From Deltaproteobacteria bacterium (GTDB lineage: Bacteria > Myxococcota > Myxococcia > SLRQ01), in contig SKWY01000387.1 in assembly GCA_007128675.1 (NCBI GenBank), positions 1-12,960 of the forward strand: a stretch of DNA of 12,960 nt, given 5' to 3'. Shown in pieces: positions 1-7,185 of this stretch. Position 1 is the first letter of the stretch, and each line of letters begins with the position of its first letter. A program made the translations under genes and the position numbers. A model generated the notes under the pieces. That model did not search any database, had not been told where the DNA came from, and worked only from the letters and a program-made list of their open reading frames with translations.

Positions 1-465
1 CGGATGGAAGGAGAGTTCCATTTTGTTCCGATATCGGAGCTTCTCGGGTGAGGGGATGATCTTCGACAAAGGAAGATCCGTCGACAGGTCTGATAAACGT
101 TCGAAGCTTTCCCGGACCAGATCCTCTTTCGCGCTAAGCTGAGCCTCGTAGCTCAAATGCTGCCATGCACAGCCTCCACATTTTCCGAAGTAGGGGCATT
201 CCGGCTCGACCCTACTCTCGGAAGGCTGCTCGACCTGGAGCAATTCTCCCTCTGCGTGCCTCTTATGGGTTCGGGCGACCCTCACTCTGGCTCTGTCACC
301 CGGCGCCGTAAGAGGCACGAAGAGCACGAAACCGTCGGCTCGCCCGACACCCGCTCCCCCTTGGGCGAGAGCATCGATGTTGAGGGTAAGCTCGTCGTTT
401 CGGCGAGGCTTCTTGCCTCTGGTCGACTGTGATTTCAAAGGGGCGGGGTGGCTTCTATCGGACAT
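1..465 (-). CDS. rlmD: RlmD-type 23S rRNA (uracil-C5)-methyltransferase, N-terminal part
   Basis: This gene is cut by the left edge; 155 codons are visible. Residues about 22-80 fit a TRAM RNA-binding domain (ELTLNIDALAQGGAGVGR, then DGFVLFVPLTAPGDRARVRV). Next comes a cysteine cluster C90-x5-C96-x2-C99 (ECPYFGKCGGCAWQHL), which in E. coli RlmD ligates a [4Fe-4S] cluster, and then the conserved LRYRNKMEL stretch. Members transfer a methyl group from S-adenosylmethionine to C5 of a uracil in 23S rRNA. RlmC lacks TRAM and TrmA lacks both TRAM and the Fe-S cluster, so RlmD or a dual RlmCD-like enzyme is favoured; the catalytic domain lies outside the window. The ATG at 465 has GGAG 8 bases upstream (complement of 474-477). 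The frame stays open further upstream, but those residues do not look coding. The family call is firm; the exact target uracil is inferred. Confidence 0.9.
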   Translation of the reverse strand, partial: MSDRSHPAPLKSQSTRGKKPRRNDELTLNIDALAQGGAGVGRADGFVLFVPLTAPGDRARVRVARTHKRHAEGELLQVEQPSESRVEPECPYFGKCGGCAWQHLSYEAQLSAKEDLVRESFERLSDLSTDLPLSKIIPSPEKLRYRNKMELSFHP

Positions 466-512
466 CGGGGAGGCTCCAGCCAAATGAAACGTAGCTTCGT
501 TTTCCTTATCAT
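435..512 (-). CDS. Possible 25-residue leader peptide overlapping the methyltransferase start
   Basis: An ATG at 512-510 is preceded by AAAGGAGGG (complement of 517-525) with a 4-base gap, the strongest Shine-Dalgarno in this stretch. The ORF reads MIRKTKLRFIWLEPPRCPIE then ATPPL and stops at 435. It runs in another frame from the methyltransferase and ends 31 bases inside it. Ribosomes on this ORF would pass over the GGAG and start codon of the methyltransferase, so it could couple or limit its translation. No run of one amino acid suggests classical attenuation. It may also be chance; no homologue is recognised. Confidence 0.25.
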   Translation of the reverse strand: MIRKTKLRFIWLEPPRCPIEATPPL

Positions 513-595
513 GCTGCCCTCCTTTGATAACACAGGGAGCCCTGCCGCCTCTTTCGCTTGCACGGTGTGTCAGCGCAGGGCATGAGGGCACGGGG

Positions 596-648
596 TGCCG
601 GAACACGGGACAGGGGGTGGATGCCGCTTGCGCCTTGGCATTCCGGCA
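596..648. repeat. 8-bp inverted repeat TGCCGGAA / TTCCGGCA
   Basis: TGCCGGAA at 596-603 is matched exactly by its reverse complement TTCCGGCA at 641-648, with 37 bases between. The right arm falls between the candidate -35 and -10 boxes of the downstream lipoprotein gene. A second, smaller inverted repeat, ATGCC (621-625) with GGCAT (637-641), shares part of the same region, so two alternative stems are possible. Spaced operator half-sites or a structured leader are the two readings; neither is proven. Confidence 0.35.
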
Positions 649-662
649 GGGTCGAGTGTAAG
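635..662 (+). promoter_or_regulatory. Candidate sigma-70-like promoter for the lipoprotein/OMP pair
   Basis: TTGGCA (635-640, 5 of 6 to TTGACA) and TGTAAG (657-662, 4 of 6 to TATAAT) are 16 bases apart. This places a start site about 20-25 bases before the TTG start codon. It is the best match seen in the 227-bp divergent gap. Such matches are common by chance. Confidence 0.3.
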
Positions 663-679
663 TAGGGGAGGGCTCGTTG

Positions 680-684
680 GGAGG
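680..684 (+). promoter_or_regulatory. Ribosome binding site that decides a TTG start
   Basis: GGAGG lies 8 bases before the TTG at 693. No ATG or GTG in this frame has a comparable site; the next in-frame candidate, GTG at 723, lacks one. This is why the lipoprotein is started at TTG. Confidence 0.55.
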
Positions 685-692
685 AAACCTAG

Positions 693-1445
693 TTGGAGCT
701 AAGCTGCCGAGGATTGCATTTGGTGAAGGGTACCCAAAGATTGGAGTGGTGGGGGCGTCTTTTCAGAGCCTTCTCGATTCTCCTTCTGGTTCTCGTCGCG
801 GTTTGCCTAGAGGGCTGCGGGGGCAGTGATCCTGGTCGCGGTACCCAGAGCCTGTATGTCGAGGCTCATGTGACGAGCGACGAGGCGGGCGCGACTCGAG
901 TGCGTGTACAAGTGAGGGATGGCGACGGCCGGGGACGAATCGAGGAGGCTGCGGTCGTGCGAGTGCGCGGCCATGAAGAGGGCGAATGGGTGCTTGATTT
1001 CGAGGGAAGAGATTGGGGCCCGTTTGCGGGCGGATTTCATTTGCTGGAAGGCCTAGAGTGGCAGCGAGGATGGCACCTCGAGGTCGAGGTCGGTGAGGAA
1101 CACTGGCTCGAGGCATACCTCGAGATGCCTGGGCTTTGTACGATCATCGAGCCTGCGGCCGACGTCACATATCGAAGAGGCGATGGGTTTCCGCTTGTGG
1201 CTCGTTGGGAAGACTCTCAAAGGCGTCACTCGAGGAGCATCCAGGTGGAGTTGAACAGAAACGACTACTCGGTTCGTCTGCCCGGAGACGTCTTTCGCCA
1301 TGAGATCGCCTCCTCCGTGTTCAGGCGAGACGGAGGGGAGAGGTTGACGGTTCAAAGATGGAACGAGGTCGAGCTCCTTGGCGGGACGATTGGCTCCTCG
1401 TTTAGAGGCGCAACATTTTGCAGCGTGGATTTTCGAGTAGATTAG
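693..1445 (+). CDS. Unrecognised putative lipoprotein
   Basis: The product is 250 residues and I do not recognise the family. The N-terminus has a basic stretch (KGTQRLEWWGRLFR), a hydrophobic core at about 28-38 (FSILLLVLVAV) and Cys42 in the context LEGCGGS. This resembles a lipobox, but Glu at -2 is atypical, so lipidation is likely rather than certain. The mature part alternates short beta-like segments (SLYVEAHVTS, TRVRVQVRDG, WHLEVEVGEE, SIQVELNRN) and looks all-beta, perhaps two immunoglobulin-like domains. Cys149 and Cys243 could pair as a disulfide. The long n-region depends on the TTG start, which has a good Shine-Dalgarno. The outer-membrane gene at 1484 follows after 38 bases, so the two are probably one operon and act together at the outer membrane (inference). 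Confidence 0.72.
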   Translation: MELSCRGLHLVKGTQRLEWWGRLFRAFSILLLVLVAVCLEGCGGSDPGRGTQSLYVEAHVTSDEAGATRVRVQVRDGDGRGRIEEAAVVRVRGHEEGEWVLDFEGRDWGPFAGGFHLLEGLEWQRGWHLEVEVGEEHWLEAYLEMPGLCTIIEPAADVTYRRGDGFPLVARWEDSQRRHSRSIQVELNRNDYSVRLPGDVFRHEIASSVFRRDGGERLTVQRWNEVELLGGTIGSSFRGATFCSVDFRVD

Positions 1446-1483
1446 GGAAGACTTTTTGGGCCCACCGGGCCGGGAGACGGAAT

Positions 1484-2056
1484 ATGATTCATGGCTATGC
1501 TCGGGCGTTCATCGTAACAGCGTTGGCAGTGGGCCTTTGTTCCGCGCAGGCCGAGGCGCAGGAGCGTCGTGGTGCTCGTGTGGCACACGGTGCTGGAGAT
1601 AACGGGATAAGGCCATTTGTCGGAGCCACAGCTGATCTGGACGTTCACGGCCTGAGGCGGCCGCCTCCCGTGGCGGGCAACAAGCTAGTTCTCGGGGCGG
1701 ATTTCTACTTTGGTCCCGCGACGGGCCTCGTCTACGCTCTTGGACTGCACATGGGCGCCGGTGAGGGAGCGATGTTCTTGCAGCCCCTTTTCGAGGTGCA
1801 CTACCGCTTCGATACGCCTATCCCTCTCGTCCCATGGGTTGGGGGAGGCTCGAGCGTGAAGCTCGGTTTTCACGCGGATCAAAGGATGAATCTCGCGCTC
1901 ACCTTCCGCTTCGTTACCGGGATCGAGTACTTCATCACCGATACGATTGCGTTAGGGATGCAGCTGGCGATTCCCGACCTTGGACCTCGGTTCTTGCCAA
2001 ACGGTTTGCCGATTGGGACGGTCGAGTGGCTGTTTGGTCCCCATTTTCGCTTCTAG
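1484..2056 (+). CDS. Small outer-membrane beta-barrel-like protein
   Basis: The product is 190 residues with a clear signal peptide: MIHGYARAFIVTALAVGLCS, then AQAEA followed by QERR, with a likely signal peptidase I cut after AEA (residue 25). The rest alternates amphipathic strands with Gly and aromatic residues (KLVLGADFYFG, TGLVYALGLHMG, LFEVHYRF, LALTFRFVTGIEYF) and ends FGPHFRF. The C-terminal Phe is typical of BAM-inserted barrels. At this size an 8-strand barrel is the likely fold. I chose the ATG at 1484 because GGGAG lies 7 bases upstream and because the longer in-frame ORF from 1418 would overlap the preceding gene and bury the signal peptide. The specific function is unknown. It shares an apparent operon with the lipoprotein and ends 13 bp from a convergent stop. 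Confidence 0.8.
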   Translation: MIHGYARAFIVTALAVGLCSAQAEAQERRGARVAHGAGDNGIRPFVGATADLDVHGLRRPPPVAGNKLVLGADFYFGPATGLVYALGLHMGAGEGAMFLQPLFEVHYRFDTPIPLVPWVGGGSSVKLGFHADQRMNLALTFRFVTGIEYFITDTIALGMQLAIPDLGPRFLPNGLPIGTVEWLFGPHFRF

Positions 2057-2069
2057 GCGTCAGCCATCT

Positions 2070-2792
2070 TCAGTCGCGAAGGACTGGCTCCCAAGACAGC
2101 GGCTTCTTCTCAAGATACCTGCCATCGAAGATCTTTCGCAGCTCCTCGACTGCTTGACGAGCGGTGAGAGAGGGCAACCACTCCGGCCGCAGGCTCTCCG
2201 GTATGACCATCTCTCGAGTTGAGCCATCCAATAGCTCGATGGTCATCCGGTACTCGACCTCCTGCTCTCCAGGGCGGCTGCCTCCCCGGGAGGGGAGGAG
2301 ACGGTAGCTTATCTCCGTAACGGTACCGCTCCACTCATCGGTGTATCGCTGGTAGAGTTCTGGAAGGACGTGACGGGCTTTATCCCTTCGGTCCTCGGAA
2401 GTCCCATCGTATGAAAGCTCGGCTAGAGGCACGGGCCTCGGGTTCCAGGACAGGTTGTCCTTACGAATGAACTCTCCCGAAGACAGACCCTCTCCCGCGC
2501 CTTGCGAGATTCTCTTCTCTCGGGGCATACCGTCTGGGGTGATCACGGTAACGCGGCCTTTCTCCGGAGGGATTACCACGACTGCCTCGTAGGCCTCCAG
2601 AAAGCGGTTGAAGATAGGAGAGAGCACCATCAACACCGCGCATGCGACAATGATGAGAGCCACGAAGCGGTACTGGCCGAAGCGCATTGCCCTGGTGCTC
2701 TTGGCAAGAAGGGCGTCCTCCTCCGCATCGCTTCGGTCTTCGTGGGTGGGTAGCTTGGTGACTTGGCCCTTGTCCTCTTCGTCGTCTTTCAT
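2070..2792 (-). CDS. Unrecognised single-span membrane protein
   Basis: The product is 240 residues with no family recognised. Residues 1-40 are highly charged (MKDDEEDKGQ, then DRSDAEED), followed by one transmembrane segment at about 43-61 (FVALIIVACAVLMVLSPIF). About 175 residues of mixed polar sequence follow, presumably periplasmic, with a segment YRMTIELLDGSTREMVIPES that looks like a beta domain. The C-terminus LTARQAVEELRKIFDGRYL is likely helical. The few positive charges around the N-side of the helix make the topology uncertain. The start at 2792 has only a weak GAGCGAG upstream. It is divergent from the TPR lipoprotein across a 94-bp gap and convergent with the OMP gene, so it appears to be a single-gene transcript. 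Confidence 0.78.
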   Translation of the reverse strand: MKDDEEDKGQVTKLPTHEDRSDAEEDALLAKSTRAMRFGQYRFVALIIVACAVLMVLSPIFNRFLEAYEAVVVIPPEKGRVTVITPDGMPREKRISQGAGEGLSSGEFIRKDNLSWNPRPVPLAELSYDGTSEDRRDKARHVLPELYQRYTDEWSGTVTEISYRLLPSRGGSRPGEQEVEYRMTIELLDGSTREMVIPESLRPEWLPSLTARQAVEELRKIFDGRYLEKKPLSWEPVLRD

Positions 2793-2886
2793 CTCGCTCG
2801 TCAGATTACAACACCATCAGCCTCGGGATCATGCTTGATGACATACCTTCTTGAGGAGCAGGCCTTGCTTGTGGCATATCCCGCTT

Positions 2887-4488
2887 ATGGGACGCGATTT
2901 CTTTCGGGCTTCTTTTCGGGTGCTCACGGTTATCTTGGGACTAGTTGGCATTGGCGGGCTCCTTCTTACCTCGTGCGCTACCTTGGGCGCGGCGGATGCG
3001 AAACGCGATTCGGTTGCCGAAGAGAAGGTGGACGTGCGGGTGGATGAGATGACCGACTTGCTTGCGAGCATAGAGAAGGCTCGTCTTGGCGAAGAGCTGG
3101 AACTCCTGCGAGGCGAGCTGGAGGCAGCGGCCGCGGCCGAAGATCCTTGGCTTGTTGTAAAGGCTGCTTTCGCTCGTATTCCAAGTGATCCCGACGGGGC
3201 TTGGGCTCGGTTGAGAGAGGTAACGGTTACGCCTAAAGGATCGAAGCCGGCTGAGTACTGGGCATGGCTTGGCATGGCGGATATTTCATTGTTGTGGGGT
3301 ATTCACGAGCAGGCCGCGCTTCATATCGACCGCGCGCTCGAGATCGCGCCAGGGACGGTTCCCGCGCTGGCGCGCTCCGGGCTCTTGGCAATTGCTCGAG
3401 GAATGAAGGCGGAAGGCAACGCGATCCTCGAAGATGTCCTGACACGTGACTCTGGACATCGAGCCGCGCCCGAGGCGGCTGTCATGGTTGCCAGAGTGGA
3501 CTATGAGGAGGGGCGACTTCAGGCAGCGCGGGAACATCTCGAGAAGCTGCTCGAGCATCATCCTTTCCATCTCCAGGCACTCGAGCTGTCGGCGAGTATC
3601 GCCGAGTCCGAGGACGATATGAAGGCGGCGGCCGACCACCTCGAGAGGGCGGTGCAGGTGGCTCCCGATGCGGTCGATGTCGCGGTGCGCCTCGCAAGAA
3701 TAAGAGAGACGACAGGCGATGAGTCTGGTGCGCTTGCCGCCTGGAGCGAGGTTTCCAGGCGTAGACCCGAAGAGATAGAGCCATGGCAAAGACAGGCCAT
3801 TCTGGCTCGAGAGCTTCAAGATGAAGAGATTGAAGAGGCGGCTCTTGAGCGGCTGTCGCTGCTCGATTCAGACAGTGACAAATGGTTGAGGCGTCTCGCC
3901 CAGCTTCGGGCTGGTGACGGCCGATACGCCGAAGCCACGGATGCTTGGTCTGAGGTCCTATTCCACAGCCCGGGGGACCAAGAGGCGCTTCTTGCGCGTG
4001 CAAGGCTCTTCATTGGTGCCGAGAATTATCGCGAAGCAATAGGCGATCTACGTGAAGTAGTGCAACGGCCTGGGACACCCGAGACGACCGACGAGACGAG
4101 CGATGATGATGCAGAGGGTTTGGAGCCATCCGAGGAGTCGGTCGAGAGGGCCCAAAGCCTCCTCGAACAGATCTCCGGCAAGGTGGGCCTACCCAGCCGG
4201 CCGGCCTCTGGTAGAACGCCGGACGCTGTCTATGCTGCCGTAAGCCGGGTTGTGAACCGAGCATACAGGAGTCGTCTCGATGATTTGCCTGCGCTTGGTG
4301 GCGTCTACTCCGTTCGCGTCACCGTAGTCGAGGGGGAAGTGACCAGAGCCGAGGTGGCAAAGAATACCCTGCATGACCCGATCCTGGAGGCCCTGATTTT
4401 TTGGACCATTCATGACGCTCGCTTCCCAGTATCCGAGGGTCCGAGTGAGTACACCTTGCCATTCGAGCTGTCGCCCGGTGGTGGCTGA
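2887..4488 (+). CDS. TPR-repeat lipoprotein with AgmX/PglI (TonB-like) C-terminal domain
   Basis: The product is 533 residues from ATG 2887. A lipoprotein signal ends in LLLTSC (Cys30) with a canonical lipobox; Ala at +2 does not signal inner-membrane retention. Residues about 122-395 form a run of TPR-like helical hairpins (AALHIDRALEIAPG, AREHLEKLLEHHP, AADHLERAVQVAPD, YAEATDAWSEVLFHSPGD, YREAIGDLREVVQ). An acidic, probably unstructured linker follows (TDETSDDDAEGLEPSEESVE). Residues about 444-528 match the AgmX/PglI C-terminal pattern: DAVYAAVSRVVNRAYRSRL, GGVYSVRVTVVEGEVTRAEV, HDPILEALIFWTIHDARFP. That domain was named from myxobacterial gliding-motility proteins and is TonB-like. It probably acts as a scaffold at the outer membrane; partners are unknown. 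TTG starts at 2851 or 2869 are possible, but 2887 gives the best signal peptide. namZ follows after 6 bp, indicating an operon. Confidence 0.88.
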   Translation: MGRDFFRASFRVLTVILGLVGIGGLLLTSCATLGAADAKRDSVAEEKVDVRVDEMTDLLASIEKARLGEELELLRGELEAAAAAEDPWLVVKAAFARIPSDPDGAWARLREVTVTPKGSKPAEYWAWLGMADISLLWGIHEQAALHIDRALEIAPGTVPALARSGLLAIARGMKAEGNAILEDVLTRDSGHRAAPEAAVMVARVDYEEGRLQAAREHLEKLLEHHPFHLQALELSASIAESEDDMKAAADHLERAVQVAPDAVDVAVRLARIRETTGDESGALAAWSEVSRRRPEEIEPWQRQAILARELQDEEIEEAALERLSLLDSDSDKWLRRLAQLRAGDGRYAEATDAWSEVLFHSPGDQEALLARARLFIGAENYREAIGDLREVVQRPGTPETTDETSDDDAEGLEPSEESVERAQSLLEQISGKVGLPSRPASGRTPDAVYAAVSRVVNRAYRSRLDDLPALGGVYSVRVTVVEGEVTRAEVAKNTLHDPILEALIFWTIHDARFPVSEGPSEYTLPFELSPGGG

Positions 4489-4494
4489 AGACAG

Positions 4495-5694
4495 ATGACT
4501 AGGAAGGTTCGAACAGGTGCCGACGCCCTGGTGGCCGAGGACTTCGCCAGGTTGCGTGGGCGACGTGTCGGGCTGGTCTGTAACCAGACGACCGTTGAAA
4601 GCATCCGGATGCGCCACCTGGCCGATCTCTTGAGTGATGCCGAGGATGTCGAGCTAGTCGCTCTCTTCGGCCCGGAGCATGGCGTGCGCGGGGATGCGCA
4701 GGACATGGATCCCGTCGGTCATGCACGTGACGGTCTCACAGGGGTTCCGGTCCACAGCCTATATGGCGACGGCCTCGACTCGTTGATGCCTACTCGTGAG
4801 AGTCTCGAGGGATTGGATCTATTGATAGTAGACATGCAAGACGTGGGGTCGCGTTACTACACATTCTCCGCCACCATGGCTCTGTGCATGAAGGCGGCAG
4901 CCTCGGCCGGCATCGGGGTGATGGTGCTCGATCGACCGAATCCGATTGGCGGAGCGCTCATGGAGGGCCCGAGAGTCGACGCGGATTTTCGAAGCTTCGT
5001 CGGTCCTTACCCAGCGCCGGCCAGGCACGGCATGACGATGGGAGAGCTGGCGCTTTGGTACAAGGATGTCGATGGTGTCGACTGCGAACTCGAGATCGTT
5101 CGAATGGAGGGGTGGCGCAGGTCGATGTCGTACGAGCAGACGGGCCTTGCCTGGGTCCATCCATCACCCAACATGCCTACCGTGGACACCGCGCTCGTCT
5201 ATCCCGGGATGTGCCTGGTGGAGGGAACCAGGCTATCCGAGGGACGCGGGACAACCCGACCTTTCGAGCAGTGCGGAGCCCCGTTCATAGATCCAGACAA
5301 GCTAGTGGCTCGTCTTGATGGTCTCGCCGGGACCTGGGGACTCTTTGGCGCGTCGTTTCGGCCCTGCTTCTTTCGACCGATGTTTCAGAAGCATGCCGGA
5401 GAGGTATGTGGCGGCGTTTTCCTTCACGTGCGAGACCCTTCGAGCTTCCGTCCCTGGGCGATGGGGGTAGCGTTCATCGAGGCCGTAAGAGATCTTTGGC
5501 CCTCCAAGCTGAAGTGGAGAACCGACCCATACGAGTTCGTACGTGATCGGCTGGCGATCGACCTGTTGATGGGTTCTTCAGCCATTAGGGAGGAGTGGGC
5601 GTCTGGACGTTCCGCATTGGAACTCGTAAGGCTCGCCGAGGCCGATACATCCGAGTTCGCCGCTCAACGGAGTCCCTATCTTCTCTACGACTGA
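4495..5694 (+). CDS. namZ: NamZ-family exo-beta-N-acetylmuramidase (DUF1343/YbbC)
   Basis: The product is 399 residues and matches the NamZ/YbbC family (DUF1343, GH171) along its length. Visible motifs are RRVGLVCNQTTV (23-34), LFGPEHGVRGDAQ (57-69) containing the invariant Glu61 of GPEHG (the presumed catalytic acid), GVPVHSLYG (83-91), VDMQDVGSRYYTF (112-124), LDRPNPIGG (145-153), PSPNMPTVDTALVYPG (223-238) and EGTRLSEGRGTTRPFE (243-258). Characterised members cleave N-acetylmuramic acid from the non-reducing end of peptidoglycan fragments. Unlike the secreted Bacillus enzyme, this protein starts directly in its catalytic domain with no signal peptide, so a cytoplasmic role in recycling imported muropeptides is inferred. 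It sits 6 bp behind the TPR lipoprotein, and its tail overlaps the convergent nadD by 10 bp. The family call is firm; its place in recycling is not shown, since no other recycling gene is in view. Confidence 0.92.
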   Translation: MTRKVRTGADALVAEDFARLRGRRVGLVCNQTTVESIRMRHLADLLSDAEDVELVALFGPEHGVRGDAQDMDPVGHARDGLTGVPVHSLYGDGLDSLMPTRESLEGLDLLIVDMQDVGSRYYTFSATMALCMKAAASAGIGVMVLDRPNPIGGALMEGPRVDADFRSFVGPYPAPARHGMTMGELALWYKDVDGVDCELEIVRMEGWRRSMSYEQTGLAWVHPSPNMPTVDTALVYPGMCLVEGTRLSEGRGTTRPFEQCGAPFIDPDKLVARLDGLAGTWGLFGASFRPCFFRPMFQKHAGEVCGGVFLHVRDPSSFRPWAMGVAFIEAVRDLWPSKLKWRTDPYEFVRDRLAIDLLMGSSAIREEWASGRSALELVRLAEADTSEFAAQRSPYLLYD

Positions 5695-6257
5695 TTGAAG
5701 GATTCGCTAGTTTCCTCGCACATGCGGGCGACCTCTTTCGGGACCCACCCGTGGAGGCTTTCCTTGCGTCGCAGGCGCTGACGGATCCACGTCGAGGAGA
5801 CGTCGGGCAGGGGAGGGCCGGCATCTTCCACTGGGTGTCCCGCGCGATGGATTACGATGAGTCGAGCAAGCTTGCGGATGCGCGCCGACTCTTTCCACTT
5901 GCCGAACGTGGCCAGGATGTCGCTGCCGATCACGAGTCCGAAGCGTACGTCCGAACACTGCTCTTGAAGATGGGAAAGAGTGTCGATGGTGAAGCTGGGG
6001 CGGTCGGCCCTTGCGATGTCTCTTTCAGCCGTGCTTACACGAACGCGCCTGGAGAAGAGCCTGCATGCCTCCTCGCACATTCGAAGCCGAATGTCGTAGG
6101 GAGCGAGGCTCTTGGCGAAGGCATGCGTGTGCGCCGGCACCAGCCAGAGTTCGTCCACCGGCTCTGTCGCCAGGACATGCGCCATCACATACACATGCCC
6201 CATGTGTAGCGGGTTGAAGGAACCACCGAACAAAGCTATTTCCCTTGATTGACCCAT
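5685..6257 (-). CDS. nadD: Nicotinate-nucleotide adenylyltransferase
   Basis: The product is 190 residues. NadD joins ATP and nicotinate mononucleotide to form deamido-NAD in cytoplasmic NAD synthesis. The nucleotidyltransferase signature GGSFNPLHMGHVYVM (11-25) carries the HxGH-type motif (H18, H21). Further family motifs are FTIDTLSHL (89-97), IGSDILATFGKW (110-121) and the closing VSSTWIRQRL (153-162), followed by WVPKEVARM. The usual PPHK segment is replaced by HAFAKSLAPYDIR, a variant I associate with some other proteobacterial NadD sequences. I start at ATG 6257 because NadD proteins reach the nucleotide-binding strand within about ten residues. A GTG at 6359 would add 34 non-conserved residues and overlap the upstream gene by 50 bases. 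It is the third gene of the clp-DUF2520-nadD operon, 52 bp after the second. Confidence 0.94.
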   Translation of the reverse strand: MGQSREIALFGGSFNPLHMGHVYVMAHVLATEPVDELWLVPAHTHAFAKSLAPYDIRLRMCEEACRLFSRRVRVSTAERDIARADRPSFTIDTLSHLQEQCSDVRFGLVIGSDILATFGKWKESARIRKLARLIVIHRAGHPVEDAGPPLPDVSSTWIRQRLRRKESLHGWVPKEVARMCEETSESFNQS

Positions 6258-6309
6258 GTTCTTTTTCGCGGCCCCATTCCGTGCGGTCGTTCCGATTCTA
6301 TTGCTTGCC

Positions 6310-7185
6310 TCACCTATCCCCGTCTTCCCGGTTCCCATTTGCGGCGATTGTTGAAGCACGTTTGGTCAGTGCTTCATACAAAAGGCGGGCCTCGTCCGAC
6401 TCTTCTTCAAGAGCCTCGAGGTGTCTCTTGACGGTATCCTCATCACCTCGCGCTACTGGCCCGGTCAAGGCCTTGGCGGCCGAGCGATCGAGCTCGAGGT
6501 GATCTAGTGTGCCTCGCGCAAGGAACAGGAGGCCTGCGAGGGCATCAGAGCGCTTCAGTCCAGCAGCCATTGCGGCTTCGAGCGCAAGGTCCATGGTGGA
6601 TAGAACGCCGCTAGCCGCGACGACGGCGGCGGCATGGTAGAGGGCTCTTGGGCTGGAAGGTTCACTCCCAGAGACCGCCAAGCGAGCCGGCCGCATTCCG
6701 AGACTCCTTACAAGGCGGCCTAGGCGCCGGACAACGGAGCGTGAGCCATCTATCAGGGCCAGGGCACCAGCGAAGGACGGCTCCTTGCGCCTGGATGGAA
6801 CCGGGAACGTGGCAAGGGGATGGAGGGATCCTGTGGATGCGCCAATTCTGGCAGCCTCGCCAAGGGGAGACAGATTCAGGCATCCAGCGCAGTGGATGAC
6901 AGTTTGGCTATTCCTTACGAGGTGATGCTCGACCAGTTTGGTGCAAACATCGGCAATCGCATCGTCGCTCACCGTGAGAAACAGGACATTGGCGCTTCTA
7001 ATCGCCGAGGGAAAGTCTCCGCTCGAGCAGGGAAGGCCGGTTGCTCGTCTTGCCCTGGAGGTAGTCCGTTTGCTGCGAGACCAGAGGCCCATGACTTCCA
7101 CGCCCGCGGCCGGCAGACATTTGGCAAGAGCACAACCGAGTCGGCCTGCTCCAATCACAAAAGCTCGCTCGCTCTTTGGAGCCAT
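6310..7185 (-). CDS. Rossmann-fold and DUF2520 domain protein (putative NAD(P)-dependent reductase)
   Basis: The product is 291 residues. The N-terminal Rossmann domain begins FVIGAGRLGCALAKCL with GxGxxG at 12-17, then VLFLTVSDDAIADV (67-80), the usual end of the dinucleotide-binding half. SLHPLATF (120-127) precedes the helical DUF2520 half, which carries the typical ALYHAAAVVAASG (181-193) and KALTGPVARGDEDTVKRHL (238-256). The family resembles 6-phosphogluconate-dehydrogenase-like and ketopantoate-reductase-like enzymes and is often found near pantothenate genes. A role in pantothenate or related metabolism is a family-level guess; no panB or panC is in the window. The start codon overlaps the clp stop in TAATG, with AAAGG just upstream, so translation is probably coupled. 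Domain identity is firm; substrate unknown. Confidence 0.9.
   Translation of the reverse strand: MAPKSERAFVIGAGRLGCALAKCLPAAGVEVMGLWSRSKRTTSRARRATGLPCSSGDFPSAIRSANVLFLTVSDDAIADVCTKLVEHHLVRNSQTVIHCAGCLNLSPLGEAARIGASTGSLHPLATFPVPSRRKEPSFAGALALIDGSRSVVRRLGRLVRSLGMRPARLAVSGSEPSSPRALYHAAAVVAASGVLSTMDLALEAAMAAGLKRSDALAGLLFLARGTLDHLELDRSAAKALTGPVARGDEDTVKRHLEALEEESDEARLLYEALTKRASTIAANGNREDGDR

Noticed and set aside
1418..1483. Upstream in-frame extension of the outer-membrane protein
   Set aside because: It overlaps the lipoprotein gene and would place 22 residues before a good signal peptide; the ATG at 1484 has a proper Shine-Dalgarno.
2793..2886. Divergent promoter boxes in the 94-bp gap
   Set aside because: A TGTAAT on the minus strand (complement of 2805-2810) lacks a partner -35 and would give an almost leaderless message; nothing convincing is seen on the plus strand.
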